Source of the DNA: Zelopaecilomyces penicillatus
Lineage: Eukaryota; Ascomycota; Sordariomycetes; Hypocreales; Pseudodiploosporaceae
NCBI GenBank assembly: GCA_005765155.1
Contig: VCCP01000005.1
Location: 3,844,001 to 3,908,000 of the forward strand
Direction of reading: 5' to 3'
DNA: 64,000 bases
Shown here: piece by piece, positions 54,565 through 64,000 of the stretch
How the letters are laid out: every line of letters begins with the position of its first letter
Position numbering within the stretch: position 1 is the stretch's first letter
The notes under the pieces: generated by a model
Told to the model about the DNA's origin: nothing
The model's database searches: none
The model's input: the letters and a program-made list of their open reading frames with translations, nothing else
Translations under genes and position numbers: made by a program

Positions 54565-56848
54565 ATGGCATCGAAACCAAAGCTGCCTACGCAGCAGCTA
54601 GCGATCTTGGGTAAGGACCACATATTTTGGGTGTGTTTTTGCAGCCTTTGAGTCAAGAGGAGCGGCTTTAGACTGTCCATGTTCTGTATTCACGATCTCA
54701 AGTGGGCACCCTCATATTCAGCACTGCTTTTCATCTGAAAGCAACAACGGCTGGTCTTGATAGTTTCTTGCAATGCTTGTTTTCTTCTTCTTCTTCATAG
54801 TTCAGACCGAGTCGTTCAGTCATTGCAAGAGTTTTGAAACACCAACAGCATGATGTGATCTTCGGCCATAATGCAGGGTCCAAGTGGGCATTCCTGAAAG
54901 CGCAGGGCCACCCTGGTCAGGCATTCGTTGTTGACGCACTTTATTTTCACACTTCCAGTGCTAATAACATAACCGTATTAGCTGTCGCCAGATTCGCAGA
55001 GCCGCTGGCCTACACATCCGTATTTCCGTATCTGCCCCAGATGATTCGCGACTTTGGCGTCGAGCAGAACGAAGTCGCCAAATGGGCTGGCCTGACATCG
55101 GCGGTCTTCTCCCTCGCCCAGAGCATCACCGCCGTGCCGTGGGGAAAGGCATCAGATCGTTTCGGAAGGAAACCCGCTCTCATCTGCGGTCTCATTAGCA
55201 CTATGATCTGCTTCATCATATGGGGCATGTCCACAAGTTTGCCGATGGCGATCGCTGTCCGTGCCATCCAGGGCGGCGGCAATGGAAATGGTATGGAACC
55301 CATCTTCATCTGTTGTAGATCCGCAGCTAACTCAATCTTGATGTGCTTATTAGTCGGCATCATCCGAACTATGGTGGCCGAATTGGTCCCACAAAAGGAA
55401 CTACAGCCCCGAGCATTCTCCATCATGCCACTGGTCTGGTCCTTGGGTTCCGTCGTAGGCCCAGCCTTTGGCGGTTTCTTTGCCCACCCTGCTCAGCAAT
55501 TCCCGAGCGTCTTTGGCAACATTGAGTACTTTAAGCGTTTTCCATACGCGTTGCCAAACCTCATGGCGACTATTTTCTTCCTCATATCTGCCACCAGCGC
55601 AACTCTATTCCTCAAGGTTTGTGAACCGGCCCCCTTTTGTCACATTGTTACATGCAAAATAATCACTGACACGTTAACCACACAGGAAACGCTAGAAGAG
55701 AAACGCGGCAATAGTGACTGGGGAATCCTCGTCGGCCAGCGCCTCACACGCGCCTTTCAGCCTAAACAAGCCAAGGACATCTCCCATCGTCGAACATCCT
55801 TCGTCGACGGCGAAGCTACTGCGCCGCTTGTTCCCAGCCAAGTAAGGTCCCGAACGTCATTCTCCAAGAAGAGAGCCACAGGCATGAAGGAAGTCTTCAC
55901 CCCTCAGACCGTCATCAACCTCGCCTCATATACCTTTCTTGCCTTTCACTCCGTCGCCTACGACCAGAACATTACCGTCTTCCTCGACTACCCCGTGATT
56001 CCGCGCACTCCTGAAAACACAAAGTTCCCCTTTTATTTTACCGGCGGCTTTGGCTTGGATTCGGGTACTATAGGCACAATCTTCACCGTGTATGGTATTG
56101 CCTGTGGCTTGATCCAGTTTATTCTGTACCCTCCCCTGGTCTCTCGCTTTGGAGTCCTCAATTGCTACAGAGTATGCAGTGAGTCCCCCCTTTCCCTTTC
56201 CCTTCCCCTGTCCGTGGACACACTCACGTTCACGCACCCACTTCTCCCTTTTAGAGCGCGCACAAACTGACAACATTATGCTCCCCAATAACAGCCCTGC
56301 TACTTCCATTCGTGTACATAATTACACCGTACATGTCACTCTTCCCATCCTCGCGCGCTCGTATCATTGCCATTGTCATTCTCATGGTATTCAAAGCATT
56401 CGCCATCATCATCGCCTTCCCCTCCAGCACCATTCTCCTCACCAACTCCTGCACCTCCATCTACGTGCTGGGCACTCTGAATGGCTTTGCCACCATGTTT
56501 AGCGGCCTTGGTAGAGCCTTTGGCCCAGCTTCCACTGGTTTAGTCTTCTCCTGGGGCGCCGAAAACGGATACATGCCCGCAGCATACTTCTTCCTTGGCC
56601 TGGTCGCCACCATAGGCATTATTCCCGCTTTTATGATCGTCGAAGGCGACGGTCCCTCGGCCTCCATAGATAGTAGTGATACAGAAGGCAGTGATGTCTT
56701 GGGAGATGATGAGGATAGCGAAGGCATCTTCCCAAGCGAAACAGCTGTTGGCGATAGTTCCGATGATGACGAACCAGATACGTCCTCTCCTCTTCTTGGA
56801 AAGAAACCTGATCGTCAGGGCTCAAAGTATAACACGGTCAAAAACTGA
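54565..56848 (+). CDS. major facilitator superfamily transporter, DHA1/ZIFL-type
   Basis: Five exons (54565-54610, 54982-55290, 55354-55616, 55686-56178, 56295-56848) give 554 residues. It starts MASKPKLPTQQLAILG, joined to AVARFAEPLAYTSVFPYLPQMI, the first transmembrane helix with the RFAEP motif of this fungal subgroup. The conserved MFS motif between helices 2 and 3 is GKASDRFGRKPALI. Helix 4/5 carries the RAIQGGGNGNVG...RTMVAEL drug-antiporter pattern, and WSLGSVVGPAFGGFF follows. About 12 hydrophobic segments are visible, with a long charged central loop (KDISHRRTSFVDGEATAPL). The C-terminal tail is very acidic and Ser-rich (SSDTEGSDVLGDDEDSEG, SSDDDEPDTSSPLLGKK). Substrate not predictable; relatives are proton-coupled exporters, often vacuolar. 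The first intron is long (371 bases) and may hide an alternative start. Confidence 0.88.
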
Positions 56849-57490
56849 AACAGGGCATGATTTGCCTTACTATACTTGGAATGTCATCTCAAGCTTTATC
56901 TTGCATGGCAAGGTTCTCCCAGTGAATGGGACTGAAGTTTCAAGACTCCTATTCGGTTATAATGGCATTGCATTTGCTTTTAGGCGTTGGGTCGGGTGGT
57001 TTGAGATCACTGCATCAATGACAGTCCCATACAAGTAGTTTTGAGTCGCTCCCATATGTGATGTGGTGGGCGCTGGCTCGCAATTAGTTGTCTCCTACTG
57101 TAGTTGGCAGGCAAAAGTCAATAATACATGACATTTAGAATGCGGATGCTGTGTAATTGCAAATTAACAAAGTCCAACTCTAAGTAGGCTGGTATTAGTG
57201 ATACAAATGTTATATGAAAATATTTAAACTTCTATCTTTCAACAGTATCCAGTCCCAACCCCTTAGGTATGCATTGCCCGTTTCCTCGTTTGATCTTGAC
57301 TACATGAAGTTATAGATGAAAATTTGTATACATGGCATAATCGCGTAAGACTTACAGTCCTCATAGACTCCCCATCCCTGTCATGCTTTACACTGAAACC
57401 TATATATTACCATAAATTTCCCATAAACAAAAATGATTTTTTCCTCGTCATAATACCCAAACCAGGGTAAATATCACTCAACTCTTCCCC
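56849..57490. other. intergenic region between convergent genes
   Basis: About 640 bases, AT-rich, with the 3' ends of the transporter (+) and the SprT-like gene (-). Nothing else recognised. Confidence 0.5.
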
Positions 57491-58825
57491 TCAGTAGGTA
57501 TATGAAGATGGGGCAGTTGGTCGGACGTCGCGAGCTCGGAAACCTTCTCGGTCGTGCCACTCCCAATCTTCATATTTAGCCTGCCTATGATACAGTCCGG
57601 GAGGTCCAGCGGTGAGGTAGTCGTTTTTTACCGTACGGCGCTCTTCCCCAGCCGGCCATTCCGGGTAATTGTTCGTATGAATGTTATTACTAGCACTAGA
57701 GTAGGCAACTCTGTTACTGGCGTATCTGTTGGCGGCTACCGAAGAGGAATCGTCGTCAATAAAGCGTTCCAAGTCAGCTTCCATGTCTCGCAGTCGCAGG
57801 TGCTCTTCGCCGACCCAGACATCGATTGTTTCAGCAATTTGTCGAAAACCCTCGGTGTGTCCACCACATTCACGAGCTTTGAGGCCGCAAGTAATGAATA
57901 GAAAGCTGTGTATCATCTCATGCAAGAAAGTTGATATCAGTAGTCGTCGGTTGTACTTTGTGTCCTTAAGGATAGGCGAGGATAGCACAATGAGTGTCTC
58001 GTATCCTCCAAGCAAGGCACTCCGGCGCAGGGCTGTTGTGCCGACAATATGGCTTTGATACTGAGGGCTTGCTGGGTGACTCCAGTCCCAAGCAACCCGT
58101 TGTGTTAGCCGATTGGCGAAAAAGAGCTCGTTTGCGGCAGAAAATATGCTGCGAAGGGCATCGTTATCGAGAGGAAAGTCAGCTCCCCGAGAAGGGTTGA
58201 TAAGAGCCTTGAGGATGCGGCCATGTTGCGAGTTGCGATGCCGTCGGCGATGAAAACTGGCAACATGTTGGCGGACTAGGCGCGCGGCGGCGAGGTCGCT
58301 GAGGAGTGGTGGGTAGATGCCGGAACCATCATCCTCGATGGGTGAGTGGACAGACGTAGTATCGGAAGATATGGAGAGTCCGGACTGAGTGCGCTCCATG
58401 GGGCACACGGGGCCGGGGGCGGGTCCAAACCCAAACCCACCGCCGGGAGCGATACGGGGCTCCGGAGACAGCGGCGGAGGTGGTGGGGTTGGGGGCGGAG
58501 TGGGCTCCCGCTCCCGGATAACAAGAAATGCAAGGTTCTTGACACGAACTGAGCCACTGCGGTCTCTTAGGGAATCCGCTGGCTCCGCCTCTGCAGGTGC
58601 ATAATCGTAGTCATAACCGATCACGCGGCCCCAATCATCGAGACGCGGACGTTTGCAAAGTCCATAATCATAGGAACCAGGGTCGCTGGCGGTGTCCTCT
58701 GGATGGCCACCACCTCTCCTTTTGCCGCCGAGGCCTGCCGCATCGCTGCGGTCAATGTAGGCCGCCACGTGAGCAGGCGCATCACCAACAAGCGGACGTC
58801 CACCGCCAACCACCCAAAAGGCCAT
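57491..58825 (-). CDS. SprT-like zinc metalloprotease, Spartan/Wss1-type in outline
   Basis: A single exon of 444 residues from ATG 58825 (the frame is open further up but begins with GTG). The SprT-like domain spans about 235-335. It includes SIFSAANELFFANRL, then VAWDWSHPASPQ, and the active-site helix STFLHEMIHSFLFITCG with zinc ligands His302 and His306 and catalytic Glu303. GGHTEGFRQIAETID supplies the third ligand His323. This is the SprT pattern (HExxH plus a His about 17-20 residues later) used by proteases that act on DNA-protein crosslinks, though not all SprT proteins have that role. No zinc-finger Cys pairs, SHP box or PIP box were recognised. The first ~230 residues are disordered, with a PTPPPTPPPPPLSPEP stretch and Gly-rich GGGFGFGPAPG. 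The C terminus is Tyr/Arg/Asp-rich. Confidence 0.85.
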   Translation of the reverse strand: MAFWVVGGGRPLVGDAPAHVAAYIDRSDAAGLGGKRRGGGHPEDTASDPGSYDYGLCKRPRLDDWGRVIGYDYDYAPAEAEPADSLRDRSGSVRVKNLAFLVIREREPTPPPTPPPPPLSPEPRIAPGGGFGFGPAPGPVCPMERTQSGLSISSDTTSVHSPIEDDGSGIYPPLLSDLAAARLVRQHVASFHRRRHRNSQHGRILKALINPSRGADFPLDNDALRSIFSAANELFFANRLTQRVAWDWSHPASPQYQSHIVGTTALRRSALLGGYETLIVLSSPILKDTKYNRRLLISTFLHEMIHSFLFITCGLKARECGGHTEGFRQIAETIDVWVGEEHLRLRDMEADLERFIDDDSSSVAANRYASNRVAYSSASNNIHTNNYPEWPAGEERRTVKNDYLTAGPPGLYHRQAKYEDWEWHDREGFRARDVRPTAPSSYTY

Positions 58826-61800
58826 TGAACATGCTCGAGTTACCGGGAACAGATGGCAGAAACAGCAGGCAGTTGCTCGCCAGACGCTGCAATCAGATAA
58901 CACAGTTCACCCACCGCCTGCCAAGAGAGCGACGACAATAGCCAATTTCCAGGCCAGCTGCCAGCAGATACTTGTCAGGACAGCACGAGATGGCCGGACC
59001 GTAGGCTAGTCGTGGACCAGTTGGAGGGAAAAGGGCGGGGATGGAAAGCGAACAATGACAGCACGCACACGTCGGAGTGGCGGTAGACGGCAGCTCCGGC
59101 TCCCAGCAGTGTGTCCGTGGATGAAAACGAGCCCTGCCAAAGGGCGCGATGCTCCTCCGGCATCAAAGAAGAAAAATGAAGGAATGGATGATTGGAAGTG
59201 GAAAAAAAGAGGCCGCTGGAGGGAGGAACAAAACCAAAATGAGCGCCTGGAGAAGAGGAGGAAGGAGGGAAGGAAGGGGGGGGGGGGAGGCAGGAAGAAG
59301 TCACGCTGTCGGTCTGGTCTCCAAGAAAAAAGTGACTGTCGCCTCCCTGGCACTGCCAAATCACGAAGGGCTCCGCTGGGGGAAACCCTGCATACAGCCC
59401 AAAGCCAGCCGCAGCGCGACACGACAGGCGGCGGACGGGCGTATTGGACAATGGCAGCGCATCGCAGCGCATCACATCGCCTTGCTCTCGATGGTCGGTG
59501 GACGAGTCTGTGCTCTGTCTGGGTGAATCCCAGGGCCTGAGTCTGTGGGTGAGGTAAGTTTCTGGACGGCGAGCCTGTCCTCTCTGCCATTCTCTTGTCG
59601 CCATTCGCAAGTTGCCCATCGTTGTTGATTTGGCAAACTATTGGAACCTAATAATTACTGTTACTGACTGCTTACTAGTAATATTTATTGCCAGCTGACT
59701 GACTAGCAGGCCGAATGTCGCTGGTTTCGTACCAGCAATCGACACGGCATCAAGTGTATCCTTGGTCTTCACTCCCGGCATACAAAGTAAGTCGTGCCAG
59801 CTTCTGGATGGACGGATCTATCTACGTTCCGCGTTTCGTTTGCAAGAAACCATCTTTGATTTCCTGACTTGGTCATTATTGTTTAAATCCCAGCATCGCC
59901 GGCCCCCTTGATGCTCTACAGCAACATCTCGCCTCTTGACCCCTCCATGAACGAATCCTCACCTGCCACATACCCAACCGCAAACACACGTACCCAGAAT
60001 GCAGGCTTGATGATCCCACACGCTTGCTTATACTAACACACGCACACAGACGCACACGAAGTAAAGCAAACAACAAACCACAAAATAAAAAAATAAAAAA
60101 ATAAAAAAAATAAGAGCGAGCTGCGAGTCGCTAAACCCATCCGTCTGAGACCTCGTCCGGGGTTTTCACTGCCTCGTTGCCCCCCCGCCACTCCCGAACC
60201 ACTAGACGACCAATGACCCACCCCCGTCCCAGCTCGATAAGCTCTTCAAGGTCCCCGCCGTTGGCGGCGGCGTCAGGAGCTGTGGGGCGCTTTGAATGTT
60301 GCTTGGTTGCCCATTTGGTGGCCGATCCAGCGGTGTGCATCATGCAGATGCAGCTGTGGTCCAGGCTGTCAGGCCATCTGGCCAAGCAAGCTACTAGGAC
60401 TCCATGCCGTATGGAGTACGAAGTAGGACGCTACAGGCATGTATGGGCATGGGACGGCCCATCGGCCTCCACTATACACCTACAGCAAAGAGGTTTACAG
60501 TGGCCGTACTGTCACTGTACCCACCTGGCCAGCACCATTAACACGCTACTGGACCGCTGGAGTGCAGTGGCGGTCCCTGCGATGAGATGTGAGGGCCAGC
60601 ACAAGCAAGCACGTCTGACGTAGTTGCATCATTGCATCCACGGATCGCCCCCTCATTGCCTGGGCCCGACAAAGTGCCAGCATCAGTATCAGGATAGGCA
60701 TTCGCTGGTTGATTCTCAACTTTAAGAAATCTCTACCCATCTCTTACTGCTTTTACGCTACGCTACTGATGGAACCCTCCGCCCTGAGCTTATCCCCTTT
60801 TACCCTCGACCAAACTGTCATCGGCCGAAAGCTGCCGGCTCCCCGGATGCCGTCGCTGGTGGCGCCACGGCTGCGCTGGCACCATCTCTGGCACCAACAG
60901 CTCTCACCTTCTCCGCATCCTCTTCCTGTCTCTGGTCAAAGCGCCCTGCGAGAGAATGTGTGAGCAAGACAAACAGGAGACGGGGAGAGATTCGTCATTT
61001 CCATCCCATCTGTGCGGTGCTGCTAGCCTGGGCCCTCCAAGTCAGATGACTGACCACGAGCCTGTTCTTACGAACTTACTCATGCTGGCAGAATCCATCG
61101 GCCTTTGCTCTAACGTGGACTGATGTTATTGATTCATGAGGCACAACAGGACATTACAATAACACTACGGACAATACCCGCTAGCCACAACAAAGGGACA
61201 ACGTTTGCAAAGAAAACAATGTTCGATTTACATAGCGCATTTGGAAATCATGATGAGCTCAAACCGGGGGCACGCATCAGTCAAGTCACATCACGGGTGA
61301 TGAGCCGCAATTCCACCCTTCGGGTCTACCCGAACTGTGCCGCTATTCATCATGTTGATTGGGTATGAAGCATTAAGTCACAACGCCCATGAAGAAACCC
61401 CAGCCCACCTTGGATTCGGCGATTTTAGCCCCCATCATTTCCATTGGTTCACGATCTTGAACCACCCAAAACAAGCGAAAACGGCCGTCAAGGTCCGATC
61501 TTATTCAAGTCATGTTTTCATCAAAGGAGACTGCGGTTCATTGTACATTCACTCATTCATACCCTTTATTGAAGCTGCAGAATCACGCCACTGTTCTACC
61601 ATATTTGACTCATTGTTGAGAACTCAGGGGGTAATGCTCATCATGTTACAGTTTCAGAGGCGTCGTCCTTCCGTATGAATCACTCCCTCTCGGCCGATGC
61701 CGCAAACACTTGCTTACGAGTACGTAAACGCGCATCTTGCCAAGTCCCACGCATCAGCATGTGTGTGTCTCTGCACTTGGATACAGCGAGGTTTCACATG

Positions 61801-62071
61801 GCATGCGCTCTGCATGTGTCCTGTATGCAGTAGGAAAACACCAGCAAGGGATTCTGGCCCCCCTGGTGCGTTCTACATAGTTTTAATGCGATAACGGCTG
61901 GTCTTTCTAAAAGAAAAAAAAAGAGTCTTGTTTAGTAATGAAGCATATTGCTCGTGTTGTATCATTATTCATGTCGCTCGAAATTCAATCTAATGCGGAG
62001 GCCTTTCATGTACGCTAATGGCCACAAATCGGGGTGGTATCGCTCCCTGCTTTTTCCTTCCTGATGCTCTG
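58826..62071. other. 3.2-kb intergenic region, no gene seen
   Basis: The left third (58826-59640) is GC- and purine-rich and should contain the SprT-like promoter and leader; overlapping frames on both strands there look like compositional artefacts. An A-rich AAATAAA array lies at about 60080-60112. The rest, to 62071, has only short frames without recognised motifs. Confidence 0.5.
60080..60112. repeat. A-rich (AAATAAA)n tract
   Basis: Repeated units of six or seven A interrupted by T, after CAAACCACA. Noncoding simple sequence. Confidence 0.85.
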
Positions 62072-63954
62072 TCACTCCTGCATGCCTTCCTGGCCCAGGT
62101 CATTCATGAACCTAACCTCGTCTGCCTGTCGGTCCAGGGCTTGGCGCATTTGACCTGCGTAAAGTCGTCTCTCTCCATCCTCGGCCTTGGCCTCGGGGTC
62201 ATCTGGTTCAAAGTCCTTGGGATCACAAAGTGGGGCCGTCGTGAAGCTCACCATGCCCAGCCTCTCTCCCGTCCAGAAAAGAATATTGTCATTGTTTGGC
62301 CGGTCATTCCCTCTCTTGGATTGCGTCGACACGATCTTGCGTGCTAGTTCGCCTCTAGCTTCCATGGATGCAAATAGTGATGGCCCATCATCCGCTTCGC
62401 AATGTCCAATCCTATGTCGACGACACTCGGTTGTTCCATCACGTTCAAACCATTTCAAAAATCCGCTTCCATCTGAAAACACAATTTTGGTTCCGTGGTT
62501 TGTCACGGAAAGAATCGTCGATGACGCCGCTGTCTGCCGATTTTTCATGGCTGAATTCTGCAGCATCTCATGACCCATTGAATCTGCAGCGGAGCTGAGG
62601 CCATATATTTCCAGAGATCCCTTTGTCTTATAACCGCCTCCTGCAATCAATGTTCTGCCATCTCCAGTTGTCTTCAAACTTGTAACCTGTTCGGCTGTAA
62701 GTTCCCCCTGCCGCCGTACCTCATTACCGACAGTGGAAAAAGGAAACGGTAGGGCCGTCAAGCTCTTGATTAGAGCTCCCGAATAGATAGACCCTACAAT
62801 TGCGGGGAACTTGCGCCGATCATAGTGTAAGATGTTGGAGAATCTGCCTGATACATATATATCGTCTGAAACAAGATCATAGGAGCCAGGCCGTGGTAGA
62901 TGCAGGATGCTGATTGGCGTTGGTTGAGCGAGGGACGCATACGGGGGAAGCGGTGCCGGATCAAATATGGACTTGAAGACATCTGTCCCGCCCCATTGAG
63001 GAGTCCCATCTAACTGCTCTGTGGTATCTCGCGTAACCTTAGATCGTGCACGAAAGTCATGCAGATGTATCCCCAACGATGTCCCGACCGTGAGAGGGAC
63101 TCCTTCGTGAACTGGCGAGAGCGTTGTAATTGACCATTCAAAAGATTCCCGACTGACAACGTCCAAGCGATTGAGGTCTACTTCTATTAGGTCTAAACTC
63201 TCATCAGTCAGCATACCGCACCTCTTCTGCCCTAAACACAATGACTTACGGCTCTGTACAGCGAAGAAGGCCCGGTGTCTGTAGTTGTCGACGCTGACGC
63301 ATTCTGTAACGCCGGTATCAATTTTCTTAGACCTTTTGGTATTTTGCCCGCCTGGCCCATCTATGAAAAGAATGTCGGGTTTGCTCCTTGCCATTATACC
63401 GCCCTGCTTGCCTCGTGTGCCTCTGACGTCCCACAGACACACAGAGCCGTCATCCAGGGGTGAGACAGCTAACATGGTGCTAATGCCATCATGCTCGTCG
63501 TGTGGGGTATAGAGTGCCATACCTCGCGCTTCAATGATAGCTTCCATACCCCTATCCTGCAAGCGAGGTGTTTGAAGCCAACTGACACAAGCAGGGCCTT
63601 TACGCTGGATATATTCGTCATACCATGATACTCGCTCGCTTGGAAAGACAGGATCCCAGTTTGCCATGTCCTGAGCCTCTTGCCATCGCTTCTGCTGCCG
63701 CCCAAGCAGTGTGACGCCATCTACCTCCCTCACAGCCTGTTCACTGTCGATGTCGTCCGAGTCGAGTGGCAGGACGGCATCGAGGGCTCCATTACCTGAT
63801 TCAATTGATGCATGGAGGTTGCGGCGGGCCTTGAGAAGTTTGTACCAGGCAGATGACTGAAAACAGTGGCGTTTCCATAGTTCATCATCGAGACAGAACT
63901 TTTGAAGCTTACGAGAGACGAGCTGCAAGCGGGTGATGTGGTATGGCTCAAGGT
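62072..63954 (-). CDS. F-box/WD-repeat-like protein, 5' end missing
   Basis: Minus strand; two exons in the window, 63954-63250 and 63192-62072, with a 57-base intron (GTAAGT...GCTGAC...TTTAG). The left exon begins at a CAG acceptor, so the gene continues past the window edge. It opens LEPYHITRLQLVSRKLQKFC followed by LDDELWKRHC, which is the second half of an F-box (binds Skp1 in SCF ubiquitin ligases). About 600 residues follow with several beta-propeller-like stretches such as ISTMLAVSPLDDGSVCLWDVRG, TVGTSLGIHLHDFRARSKV and SDDIYVSGRFSNILHYDRRKF. These fit degenerate WD repeats, only one of them canonical. The C terminus is charged. It is probably a substrate receptor, but the substrate is unknown and the repeat count is uncertain. 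Confidence 0.75.
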
Positions 63955-64000
63955 CTGCCCCGGAGACACATGGATTAGCACGCGTCGGCGACGCAGGCGT

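Noticed and set aside
58975..59619. overlapping frames on both strands upstream of the SprT-like gene
   Set aside because: Mutually overlapping and compositionally biased (Lys/Glu/Gly on one strand, Pro/Ser/Phe on the other), as expected of a GC- and purine-rich leader.
1..64000. tRNA, rRNA, CRISPR array or complete transposon
   Set aside because: No B-box with a foldable cloverleaf, no spaced direct repeats, no long terminal repeats and no transposase or reverse transcriptase motifs were found by eye; degraded elements could be missed.

Overview
The window looks like nuclear DNA of a filamentous ascomycete (Pezizomycotina, most likely a sordariomycete). Nearly every gene is split by short introns (about 50-180 bases) with GTRNGY-like donors, CTRAY-type branch sites and YAG acceptors. 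Protein families typical of these fungi are present: a HET-domain protein, a DUF3716 protein, the polarisome scaffold Spa2, a MARVEL protein, fungal mS38/Cox24 and Kre33. Long AT/GC-mixed intergenic stretches carry microsatellites and GTAGGTACCT-like motifs. A hypocrealean such as Trichoderma would fit, but this is only an impression. I see no bacterial operons, CRISPR array, rRNA, convincing tRNA or intact transposon.

Layout: 500-1599 (+) mitoribosomal mS38/Cox24-like; 2562-5963 (+) Kre33/NAT10 RNA cytidine acetyltransferase; 6954-8747 (+) uncharacterised Cys-motif protein; 11215-13429 (+) dihydroxyacetone kinase; 14342-15343 (-) DapA-family aldolase; 17068-17985 (+) DUF3716 protein; 19093-20796 (+) HET protein; 21280-21957 (+) a second member of the Cys-motif family, broken by an in-frame TAG; 24977-26261 (+) type I membrane protein, possibly Psg1-like; 26857-28758 (-) JmjN/JmjC demethylase-like; 30818-33665 (-) Spa2; 38161-38982 (-) Ssu72; 42352-43872 (+) Nbp2/Skb5-like SH3 adaptor; 44903-46175 (+) Mcr1 cytochrome b5 reductase; 48530-49513 (+) MARVEL protein; 49944-52543 (-) M28 glutamate-carboxypeptidase-like; 54565-56848 (+) MFS transporter; 57491-58825 (-) SprT-like metalloprotease; 62072-63954 (-) F-box/WD-like protein whose 5' end lies outside the window.

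Most genes are unrelated housekeeping or regulatory functions: RNA modification and mitochondrial translation on the left, polarity, transcription and signalling in the middle, and membrane, proteolysis and transport functions on the right. The more accessory stretch is about 17-25 kb, with DUF3716, HET, a decayed Cys-motif paralogue and then 3 kb without a gene. The least described content is the pair of MC-x-E-x4-C-x2-C proteins (one intact with PPPG-x-G repeats, one interrupted). A possible metabolic pairing is the convergent dihydroxyacetone kinase and pyruvate-type aldolase. Splice sites were placed by hand. All multi-exon models given here sum to whole codons.
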